Assembly: GCF_021390645.1 (NCBI RefSeq)
Contig: NZ_JAJEJT010000005.1
Coordinates: 62,001-126,000 of the forward strand
Direction: 5' to 3'
DNA: 64,000 nucleotides
Source of the DNA: Paraburkholderia flagellata
Lineage (GTDB): Bacteria; Pseudomonadota; Gammaproteobacteria; Burkholderiales; Burkholderiaceae
Shown here: positions 16,939-26,500 of the stretch, piece by piece
Numbering within the stretch: position 1 is the stretch's first letter
Layout of the letters: every line of letters starts with the position of its first letter
Position numbers and translations under genes: made by a program
Notes under the pieces: generated by a model
Seen by the model: only the letters and a program-made list of their open reading frames with translations
Databases searched by the model: none
Told to the model about the DNA's origin: nothing

Positions 16939-17460
16939 TCAGGACCTCGAGCCTGGCTGCGGCCAGGGCCACCCCTTCTTCTCGTCGGGTCCATCCCACC
17001 CGGCAAGCGATGCTGGCTCGACCGACGAATCGATTGGACTCGCTTCGCTAGCGGCAGCTGGCACCGGTATTTCCGAAGTGCCGGCCTTCATCTCGGGCAG
17101 CCCGGTCCCAAACCATTCGACCTTTTGCTGCATGTAGGCGACATAGGCTTTCCAGCCGTCATGGTTGCCGTCAAAGAGGTCGTGCTGGACTGTTGACGCG
17201 AGCGCGTTGCGGTTGAGTTCCGCCTCAAGCAGTTTCATTGGCCATAGAAAGAACGCGCTGGCGAGGCGTGCCCCGAATTCGGCCACCGTCATCCTCGGTG
17301 CGACCGTCCGAAGGAAGCTGAGGTTTTGCAACGAATCCTGCTCCTTCGCAAGTCGAGCCACCTGCGCGTATGGCCGACCAGTATTGGCCAGACAGCTCAA
17401 CGCTTCGAGCATATCCCCGAGGTGCAGCAGTAGTTCCCGTCTATCAAATCGGTCATCCAT
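16939..17460 (-). CDS. conserved hypothetical protein near phasin
   Basis: About 173 residues. The start chosen is the ATG at 17460, which has GGAG eight bases before it; 17478 is the alternative. Helical segments (ELLLHLGDMLEALSCLANTG, RMTVAEFGARLASAFFLWPM, KLLEAELNRNALASTVQHDL) are followed by an aromatic piece (GWKAYVAYMQQKVEWFGTG) and an acidic Pro/Ser tail. It lies 460 bp from the phasin gene on the same strand. The helical amphipathic character would suit a granule- or lipid-associated protein, but I cannot name the family. Confidence 0.6.
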   Translation of the reverse strand: MDDRFDRRELLLHLGDMLEALSCLANTGRPYAQVARLAKEQDSLQNLSFLRTVAPRMTVAEFGARLASAFFLWPMKLLEAELNRNALASTVQHDLFDGNHDGWKAYVAYMQQKVEWFGTGLPEMKAGTSEIPVPAAASEASPIDSSVEPASLAGWDGPDEKKGWPWPQPGSRS

Positions 17461-17553
17461 TGCCGTATCTCCGTCCATGTTCGATGATAGTCGGCGGGTC
17501 CGTGTGCCTGAGTTTCAAACGGTCACGAGCAACAGGCACTGAGACGCCTATTA

Positions 17554-17655
17554 CAGTCGAGTGGCTTCAAGTCGCTTCAGGAAAACCAGAAGGTCAAGTT
17601 CGAAGTGAAGCAAGGCCCGAAGGCCAGACAGGCTGCAACAAACCAGCCAACATGA
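17554..17655 (+). pseudogene. cold-shock protein C-terminal remnant
   Basis: The frame reads [21 protein letters not shown] and RQAATNQPT then stop, which matches the C-terminal half of CspA-like proteins, including the intact one at 49946-50149 ([20 protein letters not shown]). The RNP1 and RNP2 half is absent. It is followed by a terminator typical of csp genes. A decayed paralogue. Confidence 0.85.
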
Positions 17656-17686
17656 CACCTCGCCGCACTCGCTGTCGCGTAGGGAG

Positions 17687-17714
17687 TGGTCCGCCGAGGC
17701 GGGCCATTCCTTTT
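17687..17714 (+). terminator. terminator of the cold-shock remnant
   Basis: TGGTCCGCC / GGCGGGCCA stem followed by ATTCCTTTT. It survives downstream of the csp remnant and parallels the GGCCCGC hairpin after the intact csp gene. Confidence 0.6.
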
Positions 17715-17919
17715 CAACTATATGCCGCGACGCGCTTTCCGCGGGGTGAGTGTGTCGGTATTGGCCGCGAGCCGGGTACGAGACGTGGGCCAGGATGCCA
17801 TGCGCCGGAATGAACGACCAGCGCGCAAGAGTATGGCGTCCGGTCGCGGCCACAGCGCACGTGGCCAGGTGCGTTAGCTTGCCGCGTCTCGCGACCCGGG
17901 GCTTCAACGTTCCTTCAAA

Positions 17920-18501
17920 TTATTGCTCCGCCTCCTTCGCGGATTTTGCCGCTTTCTCGCCTGCCTGGTCAGCCGCTTCAGTCACATCAGATGCGGTTTT
18001 TGTTGCGGCTTCCACGTTACTTTGCGCGACTTCGGCCACCTGCCTCGTTGCTCTTTGCGTGCTTTCCTGAGCGGTGTTGGCAAGCGTAATAGCTTGTTTC
18101 ATAAATGCAATTGCGGCTTCGGAGCCGACTGGTGCGTTTTGCGCGACATTCTCGACGAAACATTGAACCTGGCGGTTGACCTCCTCGTATTGGGCATTGA
18201 TGATCTCTGCCAGCTGCGTTTGCGTGGTGGACGCAATCTCGGCAACCTGACGTTCGTACGTCAGGACCTTCTCCGCCGAGGGGAGTGCCAGCGAGTCTTG
18301 CAAGGCAGTAACTTCCTGTCCGTCCTTCTTCGCCAGCCCGTCTTGGACGCGTTGACACCAATCGCCAAGCGTCGTTTTCGCCGTATCCAGATTCAGTTTG
18401 ATGAGTTTTTCCTCGCCTTCCAGCATCTTGCCGGCCAGCCCAAAGAAGAAGTCGAAATTTGCCCGTTGGGCGACAGCAGCTTGCTCACGAAAATCAGTCA
18501 T
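17920..18501 (-). CDS. phaP: phasin (PHA granule-associated protein)
   Basis: A phasin of the Phasin_2 type that coats polyhydroxybutyrate granules and limits their coalescence. The 193 residues are almost wholly helical and amphipathic: QAAVAQRANFDFFFGLAGKM, then EEKLIKLNLDTAKTTLGDW, and the C-terminal Ala/Lys/Glu-rich ASDVTEAADQAGEKAAKSAK typical of the family. The start ATG follows CAGGAGGCGAAC; the open frame upstream is not phasin-like. It belongs functionally with PhaZ at 36554-37837. Transcription is probably tied to PHB levels through PhaR, but I did not identify a PhaR site. Confidence 0.9.
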   Translation of the reverse strand: MTDFREQAAVAQRANFDFFFGLAGKMLEGEEKLIKLNLDTAKTTLGDWCQRVQDGLAKKDGQEVTALQDSLALPSAEKVLTYERQVAEIASTTQTQLAEIINAQYEEVNRQVQCFVENVAQNAPVGSEAAIAFMKQAITLANTAQESTQRATRQVAEVAQSNVEAATKTASDVTEAADQAGEKAAKSAKEAEQ

Positions 18502-19081
18502 GTTCGCCTCCTGAAGACGTATGTCCAACGCCCAGCATGGTCGGCAACGGTGACCAACTGATGAAGCGCGTCGTCTGGAGGTCACCTCTTTGTGAGGAAA
18601 CATTTACGAAGCGACCTACTGGATTCAAGCGCGCCCTCATTGCAATGACGCTTTTGTCCGGTGGTTGTCATCGCGATGTGCGACGAAGTCGTGGAACGGC
18701 ACGTACCTCGATTTCCGGACAAGACTGTACCTGCCGGTGGAACTTCACGGACCCGCCGGCGACAAAGGCGTTGATGCCAAACGGGGACGGGCCTTTAAGC
18801 GAGTGGTCCGGCAGATGCGTTGCCGGGCGAGCGTTTTTGTTGTGCTCCCATTTCCCGCTGGGAATGCGACGGCGTGACTTCCTGTGTACCGGATAGCCAA
18901 AATGCTATCGGTCTCGATTACACCGGGTATTTAAAGCGTTAACCCAGAGCGGAGACGACGCGCCGCGTTCCGGCGCAGTGAAGTCACGCGAACAACACGG
19001 ATGTCCGGGCGGTAGTATTCGACTGCGAACGTCAACATCGAGGCCGTATCACGCCTTCGAAGCCTGAAGCACACGGGACCC
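18502..19081. other. gene-poor tract upstream of phaP
   Basis: No gene is supported. Open frames at 18459-18896 have no recognisable content. The phaP promoter should be at the left end. Confidence 0.45.
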
Positions 19082-19215
19082 AGGCAACTTTCGCGGAATA
19101 CTCGGGCTACGACCGCCGCACTATCAGTCGATGGATCAGCGGCGAATCGGCCATTCCGCTGCTCGTTGACCGGCATCTCGATCTGCTGCTGGCTATTCGT
19201 GAACGTCTGCCCTGA
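19082..19215 (+). pseudogene. helix-turn-helix C-terminal remnant
   Basis: The frame EYSGYDRRTISRWISGES then AIPLLVDRHLDLLLAIRERL ends at a proper stop. SGYDRRTISRWISGE has the shape of the recognition helix of an XRE-like HTH. The frame is open upstream for about 30 more codons but contains no start codon, so the 5' end has been lost. No partner gene is adjacent. Confidence 0.4.
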
Positions 19216-19272
19216 GGGCTTTTTTTCCCACGGGACGCATGAGGCACGACGCGGCTGTCGGCATCGGAGCCG

Positions 19273-19737
19273 CTAGCCTGATCTTGGTAGTTGATCTGTA
19301 ATATCAAGATTCGCATCGCGAACAACTTGACACCTCGGACATGTCGAACGAGACGGTGAGCCAGACACCTGCAGCGTAGGCAGGCAATTGACGCCCGGAA
19401 GAGGGGAGAGCTTCTGCGCGAATGCGAACAAGATTAACGTCGTCTCGCTGCTATTGCTCGAGCCGTAGTAGGCGTAAGGGCGGGTATCGGGGTGGAGCGG
19501 CCATCCCGGACCGTCGATCGACGACAGGACATCGGCCATTGCCGTCATTGGGGCGTGTTGGCTTTTACGTCGGCAATGCGACGGAATGCTGACGTTGGCA
19601 GTGTCGAGCGGCGCGGCGTCAGCTTCCTGCATCAGCGAACTCACACTTTCGACCCGCAAGCGACCTTCGGCGTAGGCCATCGGCGATGACCGCTCCCGGT
19701 TCGACTTCGGGTATTCAGCATGGATGCCGGGCAACAT
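19273..19737 (-). CDS. hypothetical protein, doubtful
   Basis: The frame starts immediately after the methyltransferase stop codon (TAATTGATG), which would suit translational coupling. The central part (YAEGRLRVESVSSLMQEADA and APLDTANVSIPSHC) looks protein-like, but the C-terminal third is Ser/Pro/Cys-rich and unconvincing. No strong ribosome site. It may be real, C-terminally frameshifted, or chance. Confidence 0.3.
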   Translation of the reverse strand: MLPGIHAEYPKSNRERSSPMAYAEGRLRVESVSSLMQEADAAPLDTANVSIPSHCRRKSQHAPMTAMADVLSSIDGPGWPLHPDTRPYAYYGSSNSSETTLILFAFAQKLSPLPGVNCLPTLQVSGSPSRSTCPRCQVVRDANLDITDQLPRSG

Positions 19738-19740
19738 CAA

Positions 19741-20247
19741 TTACCGGCGCCGTGCGATAAGTCGATGCACACGTCTGCCAGAAGACAGGTTGACCGCTTC
19801 GGCATCGAGCAAAAGATCTGCATCGCCAAGGCCTTCCCTGACCCGCGCGGCGTCGAACTCAGCGTAGAGTCGGCCAGCAGCATCGCGGGTGGAAACCAAT
19901 TCTGCGACTCGCCAGCTCAGATATAGCGTCCCCGCCGGCCTGAGAATTTCGAACAGACGTGCACAGGCCTGGGTAACCTCATCCGGCGGCAAATGCATGA
20001 CGACCGTTTCGCACAGCACGTTGTCGTACGTTTCTCTGCCGATAGAGTCCAGCTCGGGAAGCGCTGCGCGCGTGAAAACCAGTGACGGAAACTCGGTCGC
20101 AGCTTGCGCAAGTAATCCCTCGGCGGCGTCGTACCCAACGGCAGGAAAGCCATGATTGTTTAGCCACGCAACGTCGCGGCCAGCACCGCAACCGATGTCT
20201 GCAGTTTTGCCACCTGGGGTGAAGTAGCGCTGCAACAGCGCGTACAT
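19741..20247 (-). CDS. class I SAM-dependent methyltransferase
   Basis: Motif I is TADIGCGAGRDVAWLNNHGF, followed by VGYDAAEGLLAQA and a motif IV-like YDNVLCETVVMHLPPDEV. The acceptor is unknown. From the first ATG the protein has 168 residues, yet the frame upstream continues with family-like sequence (QTIEAYSTGAGRFAAEWHDQ) for 29 codons. The only start candidate before the in-frame stop is ATT at 20334, preceded by GGGGGA and lying 12 bases after the stop of the OsmC gene. The true gene is therefore probably 19741-20334, translated by coupling with OsmC. Confidence 0.82.
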   Translation of the reverse strand: MYALLQRYFTPGGKTADIGCGAGRDVAWLNNHGFPAVGYDAAEGLLAQAATEFPSLVFTRAALPELDSIGRETYDNVLCETVVMHLPPDEVTQACARLFEILRPAGTLYLSWRVAELVSTRDAAGRLYAEFDAARVREGLGDADLLLDAEAVNLSSGRRVHRLIARRR

Positions 20248-20346
20248 GTCAGTCGGTGGCGGTTGGTCGTGCCACTCAGCCGCAAATCGGCCGGCGCCAG
20301 TCGAGTAGGCTTCGATGGTTTGTTCGTCCGTAATAAATTCCCCCGA

Positions 20347-20736
20347 TCAGGTGGTGACGATTGCGGCTGGACGAATCGCTACAGGCTTGCCCAGCGTCCG
20401 CGCAACGGGCGATGTTCGCACCGCCTCACGAGCCAGTGCCTCGTGTGCCGGGGACGGTGCTGTCGCGAAGTGCAGTGACACGTCAAATCCTGTTTCGTGA
20501 TCTTGCCGGTCAATGGTCACTCGTACTGTGACGGCGGGAAGTGTGGCACCCGCGCGTTCGGTAGCCATGTCGATAGACATGCGTATGCACGCCGCAAGCG
20601 CGCTCTCCAGCAGTTCGTGCGGTCGCATGCCCGCGCTCCCGCCTTTGCCGTCCTTTTGCGTATCTGAGAGCACAAGACTGCGCCCGTTACTCAGTTGGAC
20701 ACAATATGGCTCGCCCTGTCGCGTTGCCGTGATCAT
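20347..20736 (-). CDS. OsmC-like protein lacking the second redox cysteine
   Basis: OsmC/Ohr proteins reduce organic peroxides using two cysteines. This 129-residue protein has the fold signatures GMRPHELLESALAACIRMSI, with Cys50 on the central helix, and VRVTIDRQDHETGFDVSLHF. Where the second catalytic cysteine is expected (CPVxRTL) it has SPVARTL, with Ser109. It may thus be a YhfA-like OsmC protein with a different role. It is the first gene of a likely two-gene operon with the methyltransferase. Confidence 0.82.
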   Translation of the reverse strand: MITATRQGEPYCVQLSNGRSLVLSDTQKDGKGGSAGMRPHELLESALAACIRMSIDMATERAGATLPAVTVRVTIDRQDHETGFDVSLHFATAPSPAHEALAREAVRTSPVARTLGKPVAIRPAAIVTT

Positions 20737-21257
20737 AATGGTCCCCGCCGCGTTGAGAATATTGGTAGTTTCTGCGTACGCTGCCTGGTGGGGAAGGCAA
20801 GTCGCTATCCCGGTATGGATCGTGACAGGCTTCGCGGCAATCGATGATTCGGGCTCACACTGAAGGGTGGGTTCCTGTAGTACAGCAGTCGGTCAGTAAC
20901 TCCGGAATTTACGCGGGTGAGCGTCAGGTATTGGCCGAACCCATAACTTTCTGCAGCCGGACATGCTCTTCCAGAGAGGCAGCTAAATGAACTGCCCTTC
21001 GAGAACCTCCTTTGACGCTGATTGCAGTGTCGTAACAGCTCGCTGACAATGATGCAGGCGCGCAATTACGCCGTCGGGCTTGCGGTCGTCAACCGACACA
21101 TCGCGGCTGCGACGCCGTTCACGATGGGCGCGCGCTCGATGGATCGGCTGGCAAACTTCGCCTGCGCAATGCCTTGCCGGACGCCGCTACAAACGCTCCC
21201 CGATGCCTCATTGATGCAGAATCGGCGCAATGGCCACAACGACACGACCTGAATACG
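20737..21257. other. divergent intergenic region
   Basis: It lies between osmC-like (minus) and hydrolase (plus) starts and should hold both promoters. No gene or repeat recognised. At ~520 bp it is long for a promoter region and may contain decayed sequence. Confidence 0.45.
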
Positions 21258-21950
21258 ATGGACGACCCAGAATCGCTTTTCCTGGCACTGCCCGACGGCA
21301 CTAAGGTCTCTGCGCTCCTCCGAGTGCCGGAGGACGCGCGAGCCCTGTATGTCTTCGCGCACGGCGCCGGGGCGGGCATGCAGCATGCCGGCATGTCGTC
21401 ATTGGCCGACGCGCTTGCGGCGGCCAATGTTGCCACATTGCGCTACCAGTTTCCGTACATGGAGCGGGGCTCCAAGCGAGTGGACTCGCCGGCCGTGGCA
21501 CATTCTGCCGTGCAGGCGGCCGTCGCAGAGGCCCGCCGGCGGCTGCCAGCCCTGCCACTCTTCGCGGGCGGCAGGTCGTTCGGCGGCCGCATGACCTCCC
21601 AGGCTCAAGCCATCTCCCCGCTCGACGGCGTGCGTGGCCTCGCTTTCGTCGCGTTCCCGCTGCACCCGGCGGGCGCGCCTGGCGTGGAGCGGGCACGGCA
21701 CCTGGCGGACGTCACGGTGCCGATTCTCTTCCTGCAGGGCACGCGCGACAAGCTGGCCGAGCTTCCCCTGCTGAGGTCGGTCGTCGAGATGCTGGGGCCA
21801 CGCGCCACGCTGCATGTGGTGGACGACGCAGATCATTCGTTCCACGTGCGCGCGTCCTCCGGCCGGACCGACGCGGAGGTCGTGCTCGAACTGGCACGGA
21901 CGATGTCGGCGTGGTTCTTCGCCGAAGGAGCGTTCGTGCCCGTTACCTGA
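21258..21950 (+). CDS. alpha/beta-fold hydrolase (KANL3/Tex30-like)
   Basis: A 230-residue serine hydrolase-type protein. YVFAHGAGAGMQHAGMSSLA supplies the oxyanion region, and PLFAGGRSFGGRMTSQAQA carries the nucleophile Ser in GRSFGG. VPILFLQGTRDKLAEL and a late His in VVDDADHSFHV supply the probable Asp and His. This subgroup matches KANL3/Tex30-like proteins. The ATG at 21258 is chosen because the family begins just after it; an earlier in-frame start adds 28 residues without family character. Substrate unknown. Confidence 0.85.
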   Translation: MDDPESLFLALPDGTKVSALLRVPEDARALYVFAHGAGAGMQHAGMSSLADALAAANVATLRYQFPYMERGSKRVDSPAVAHSAVQAAVAEARRRLPALPLFAGGRSFGGRMTSQAQAISPLDGVRGLAFVAFPLHPAGAPGVERARHLADVTVPILFLQGTRDKLAELPLLRSVVEMLGPRATLHVVDDADHSFHVRASSGRTDAEVVLELARTMSAWFFAEGAFVPVT

Positions 21951-22400
21951 GCAAGCGCAGGAATGCTTGTAGCAGAGTCGGGACGGCGAGCAGGCGAACT
22001 CGCCGTGCTGCACTCGCCCGCTCAATCCCTTCGCTATCCGCAGATGGTCGGTCGCATAGCCACGATAAGCGACGCCTGTCGCGTCAGCGACGTTTTCCCA
22101 GTGCCGAGTGAGTGAATTTGTCAGATCCGCTCGCGGTGATCCGCCGCGGAAATCGCGGAGGGCGTCTGCTTTGATTTGGCCGACACACCTCCGATGTCGG
22201 CGCCGATCCGTGAGTGACCGCTCAGGGATGCTGGCGGAACCAGACTGGCAGAGCGTCGAACGACGCGCATTGGCCGGTCACTGCCCGACGCGGTCGCCCG
22301 AAACCGACACCCACTACTGCCATTCAAGCTGCCACCGCGAGGGGCAGCTTCGCGCACACAAAGCGGACTTCCAGCATTAAAAAACTGGCGAGGGAACGAC
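21951..22400. other. intergenic, nothing recognised
   Basis: No gene supported; a 78-codon minus-strand frame at 22121-22357 lacks a ribosome site and protein-like composition. Confidence 0.45.
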
Positions 22401-22685
22401 TCACTGGCCCTCCACCGCGATCATGACGCTGCGCGCCGCTGCATGCCGCTTGGCGATCAGCGGCCGGTAGCCGGGATCGTTGTACCAATCCTTGATCGCC
22501 CGCTTGCTCGGAAATTCGACAACGACGACGCGGCTCGGCCGTGGGCCTTCGAGCATTTCATGTGTGCCGGCTTTCGTGAGATAACGTCCGCCGTGCTTTT
22601 CGATAAACGGTCTTGTCTGCTTGAGGTAGTCGGCGAAAGCCGCCTCGTCATCAATCTCGTGCTGGCCGATGTAAAAGGCGGTCAT
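22401..22685 (-). CDS. DUF1330 family protein
   Basis: A 94-residue dimeric alpha-beta barrel-type protein of unknown function. Diagnostic stretches are MTAFYIGQHEIDDEAAFADY, GGRYLTKAGTHEMLEG, RVVVVEFPSKRAIKDWYNDP and YRPLIAKRHAAARSVMIAVE, the standard DUF1330 layout. The start ATG follows CAGGAGAG. It is a monocistronic gene with no informative neighbour. Confidence 0.9.
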   Translation of the reverse strand: MTAFYIGQHEIDDEAAFADYLKQTRPFIEKHGGRYLTKAGTHEMLEGPRPSRVVVVEFPSKRAIKDWYNDPGYRPLIAKRHAAARSVMIAVEGQ

Positions 22686-22754
22686 TTGTCGCTCTCCTGA
22701 TGCAAGCCCTGCTTTTGGGCGCAATCCTGCCACAGCAACTGGGGCGCGCCTACG

Positions 22755-23167
22755 TCACTGTATCAGATAGGACTTCGGCGGCACGTCCGCTGGATCTCTC
22801 GAAAAGACCTCGATCCATGCGGCGATAGGTGGCTGCGAACCCTGTACGGCTAAACAGCGATCGAACCACACGCGTATTGCGACGCCAGGTCGCAGCGTCT
22901 CAACTTGGTTGTCGCCACCAAATGCGTGTAGAAAACTGCACCAGGCAGAATACGAACGGTCTTCTCGTGTTTCCCATCGGTGCTCTTGACAACCAGAACC
23001 GCACGGTCACTTGAGACCAGTCGTCCAACAAGGTTTGGAGGCGATGCAGCTTTCCCACCATCAGGAGTCGGAAACCGGCAGCTTGCAAGCGCCTGGATCT
23101 GGATAGAAAAGGCGGCGACGCTCATCACGGTGAGAGCGATTCGTCTGAGACGCACCAGCATTTTCAT
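22755..23167 (-). pseudogene. frameshifted small exported protein
   Basis: Two frames form one protein. From ATG 23167: a signal peptide (MLVRLRRIALTVMSVAAF to ALA), then SCRFPTPDGGKAASPPNLVG and RLVSSDRAVLVVKSTDGKHE as far as VFYT. In the next frame: FGGDNQVETLRPGVAIRVWF, DRCLAVQGSQPPIAAWIEVF and SRDPADVPPKSYLIQ to a stop at 22755. A one-base change near 22925 separates them; without it the product is ~137 residues. As it stands, the first frame ends early at 22850. Function unknown; periplasmic location inferred. Could be a sequencing error. Confidence 0.7.
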
Positions 23168-23551
23168 TGCCGCAGATCGTCCTGCGTAGGGAGCGCGCCG
23201 GGGCGGCTGCCCGAGGGTCCGCTTCTGGGCGCGCAGCGGTCGTCGGGCTGCGCGAACCGAATGACCCTTCGTGGCCGGTTTCACCCGCTGAGCTTTGATG
23301 CCACAACGCAGCCGCTCGCGCCCGGGAATGTTTTGAACGACAGCTAACGGCGAGGTCGGCGAGCGCTCGCGATCGGCCAGTTGCAGCCATTCGCACACGG
23401 ATGAGTTCGGTCATCGAAACGGCAGACTGACGTCGGACAGCGGTCGTTCGCCAAGTTCCTGTCTAGGAAGACTCGCCGCTCCGGCGGTTTCTTTTATCGA
23501 GGCGACGCTGACTCATGGATTTGTGCAGATAGACAAGCGTCCGAGACATCG
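23168..23551. other. intergenic, nothing recognised
   Basis: No gene, terminator or repeat could be supported between the two minus-strand genes. Confidence 0.4.
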
Positions 23552-26500
23552 CTATCGATAGGCCGGTCCAGCGCTACGTGACGATGCGATCAACTGGCTC
23601 AAATGAGCCAGGCCGGCCGGCTTGACGAGATAATGATCGAACCCCGCCTGCCTCGCGCGTTCGCGATACTCCTCTCCCGCGTAGCCACTCACCGCGATCA
23701 GCAAGGTGTCCGCGAAACGGGGCATCGCGCGCAACTGGCGCGCGACTTCGTAGCCATCCATCTCTGGCAGCCCGATGTCGAGCACGATGACATCCGGCTG
23801 AAACTCCGTCGCGCATTGCAAGGCGGATCTACCGTTCGAGGCGACCTTCACCTCGTGCCTGTCGAGCTTGAGTATCATCGCGGTGCTCTCGCCCGCATCG
23901 GGATTATCGTCAACGACAAGAATTCTTTGTGCCGCGACGACTGGACGCTCCCGCGGCGCGTCGGGGATTGATGGTAGAGGCGTACTGATATGCGATGGCG
24001 CCGGAAGCCGGACAACGAGCGTGCTGCCGCGGCCAGGGCCGGCGCTGGAGGCCTGAACGGTTCCGTGATGCAGTCCGACCAGCTTTTGCACGAGCGCGAG
24101 ACCCAGGCCCAATCCCGCGGACGTGCGATCCAGCGAGCGCTCCGCCTGCACGAAGAGGGTGAAGATGGTCGGCAGAAAGTCCGCGGCCATGCCAATGCCG
24201 TTGTCGGCGACCGTCAGCACAGCCTCATCGCCATCGCGGGCGAGCGCGACCTCGATGGCGCCATCTGGGGGGGTGTATTTGACGGCATTGCTGAGCAGAT
24301 TGGTCACGATCTGCTCGAGGCGAATGGCATCGCCCTCGACTGCCACGACCTCAGGCGGCAGGGCGAGCGTGACCTTATGCCGGCGTGCGTCGATCTCTGC
24401 CCGCATCGCGGCAACGCCGTGCTGCACGACTTCAGCGAGATTGACGGGCTGCACATTGAGCTTGATGATGCCGCGCGTAATGCGTGACACATCCAGGAGG
24501 TCGTCAACCAGACCGATCTCGTGATCAAGCTGGCGCCTCGCAAGCGCTCGCGCTTGCCGTTGTGTTTCCTGGTCGATGTTCTCGTGCCCCCAAACCTCGA
24601 CGGCGTTAGCAATCGCCGCAAGCGGGTTGCGCAGTTCGTGTGCGAGCATTGCAAGAAAATCGTCCTTCTGGTGATCGGCGGTTTCCAGTCGTTGCACCGC
24701 GAGTCGATGCTCGGTCGTGTCTTCGATGGTCAGCAGGATGCGCGCGTGGCCCCGGCCCACCACGCGGGCGCCGTTCAGTCGCATCGTACGCACGCCAATG
24801 CGCGGGAAATCATGCGTGATCTGGAAATCCCGGACGACAGTCTGCTCAGGCAGGACCTCCTCGAGCAGGTCACGCAGACCTGGGATATTCCATTGCCCGT
24901 TGCCCAGCGTATAAAGCAGCGCACCGATCGTATCCTCGGGGCTCGTCTGGAAAGTGCTGTAGAACGCATGGTTGGCCCGCGTTATGCGCAGGTCGGATTC
25001 CAGCACGAGCAGCGGCTCCGCCATCGTGTCGATGATCGCGTCGGCATAGTCGCGCGCAAGTGCGACTTCGTCGTGCAGCACCCTGAGTTCGTGATTGCGG
25101 TAGCGCAACTCGTCGTTGGTGGTCGACAGCTCCTCGTTGAGCGACTGAAGTTCTTCCTTGGCGGTCTCGAGTTCTTCGTTGGTGCTCTGGAATTCCTCGT
25201 TGCTCGAGAGTAGTTCTTCCTCGCTGGATTTGAGCTCCTCACGCGCACTTTCGTGCTCTTCGAGCATGGTTCGGATCTGCGTGCGCATCGCACCCAGTTC
25301 GGTCATCAGGCGCGCAATTTCCTCGTCCCTGGGATCAGGATGTTGCGCGGAAACCCGGCGTCCCAGCCGTTGAGTGATCGCCTGCCGCAACAGCGCCTTG
25401 AGGGGCACCTGGCCACCCGGACCATCCGCATCCCTGGCCCCGCTCTCGAAAAAAATCAGGAACCAGCGGCCCTCAATGCCTGCCGTCTGGACCGGATGCA
25501 CTTCCACGCTCGCCGTCTGCGGCCCGTTCGTTCCCGACGTGCGCAATCCCGTCGTGCGCACCACCACACCGTCCTGCCGGACCTTCCTGACCCCTTCGCT
25601 GACGGCCAGATAAACCTCGGGCCTCGCAAGCCGCTGGAGGTTGCTGGTGGGCGGGCCGCTGGGATTGACCAGCCAGGCAGAGGTATCCCCGCGATATTCG
25701 ACGATGTTCAGGTCGTCGTCGCAGAGCACCGAAGACGGCGCATACCGCGCAAGCGTAATGCGGTCGACTTCGGATCGAAGTGACGACGCTTCGCGCGGCT
25801 CGGACCGGCTCTCCCGTGCGCCTTCTGCAGCGACAGCTGGCACGGCCCGCGTCGAATGAAGGCGCACCTGCGCCGGCGGTCCCAGCCGCGGCTTCTTGCT
25901 GTACAGTCTGCTGCGCCGGTTTTCGATGACACCAAAGAGTTCAGAGAAAGCGCCGACCGTCTCCGAGGACCCAAGCATCAGCACGCCGTCGGGTTTCAAC
26001 GCGTAATGAAAAAGCGGCATGACATTTCGCTGCGCCTGGCCACTCAGGTAGATCAGCAGGTTCCGGCAGCTCACGAGGTCCATCCTCGAAAATGGCGGAT
26101 CGCTCAACACATCGTGGCGCGAAAACGTGCACAGGTCCCTGACCTGTTTATCGATGCAGTAATACTCCCCCTCGCGCACAAAGAACCGTTCCAGCCGTTC
26201 CGGCGACACATTGCGGGCGATGTTCTCAATGTACCGGCCTGTGCGTGCGACTTCGAGCGCCTCCGCGCTGATATCGGTGCCGAAGATCTGCACCGTCGTG
26301 GTTGCTGCATGCTCACCGAGGTACTCGATCAGGCATATCGCGATAGAGTAGACCTCCTCGCCGGTCGCACAGCCGGGCACCCAGATCCTGAACGGGTCGG
26401 TGGATTCCTTGCCGGCAACGAGGCGCGGAAAGACTGTCTGGGTCAGGACTTCGAATGTTTCAGGATCCCTGAAGAACTCCGTCACCTGAATGAGCAGATC

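Noticed and set aside
16764..17051. Plus-strand Lys/Ala-rich frame downstream of the small basic gene
   Set aside because: Its start resembles a second basic protein, but it loses character after ~45 codons and overlaps the better-supported minus-strand gene.
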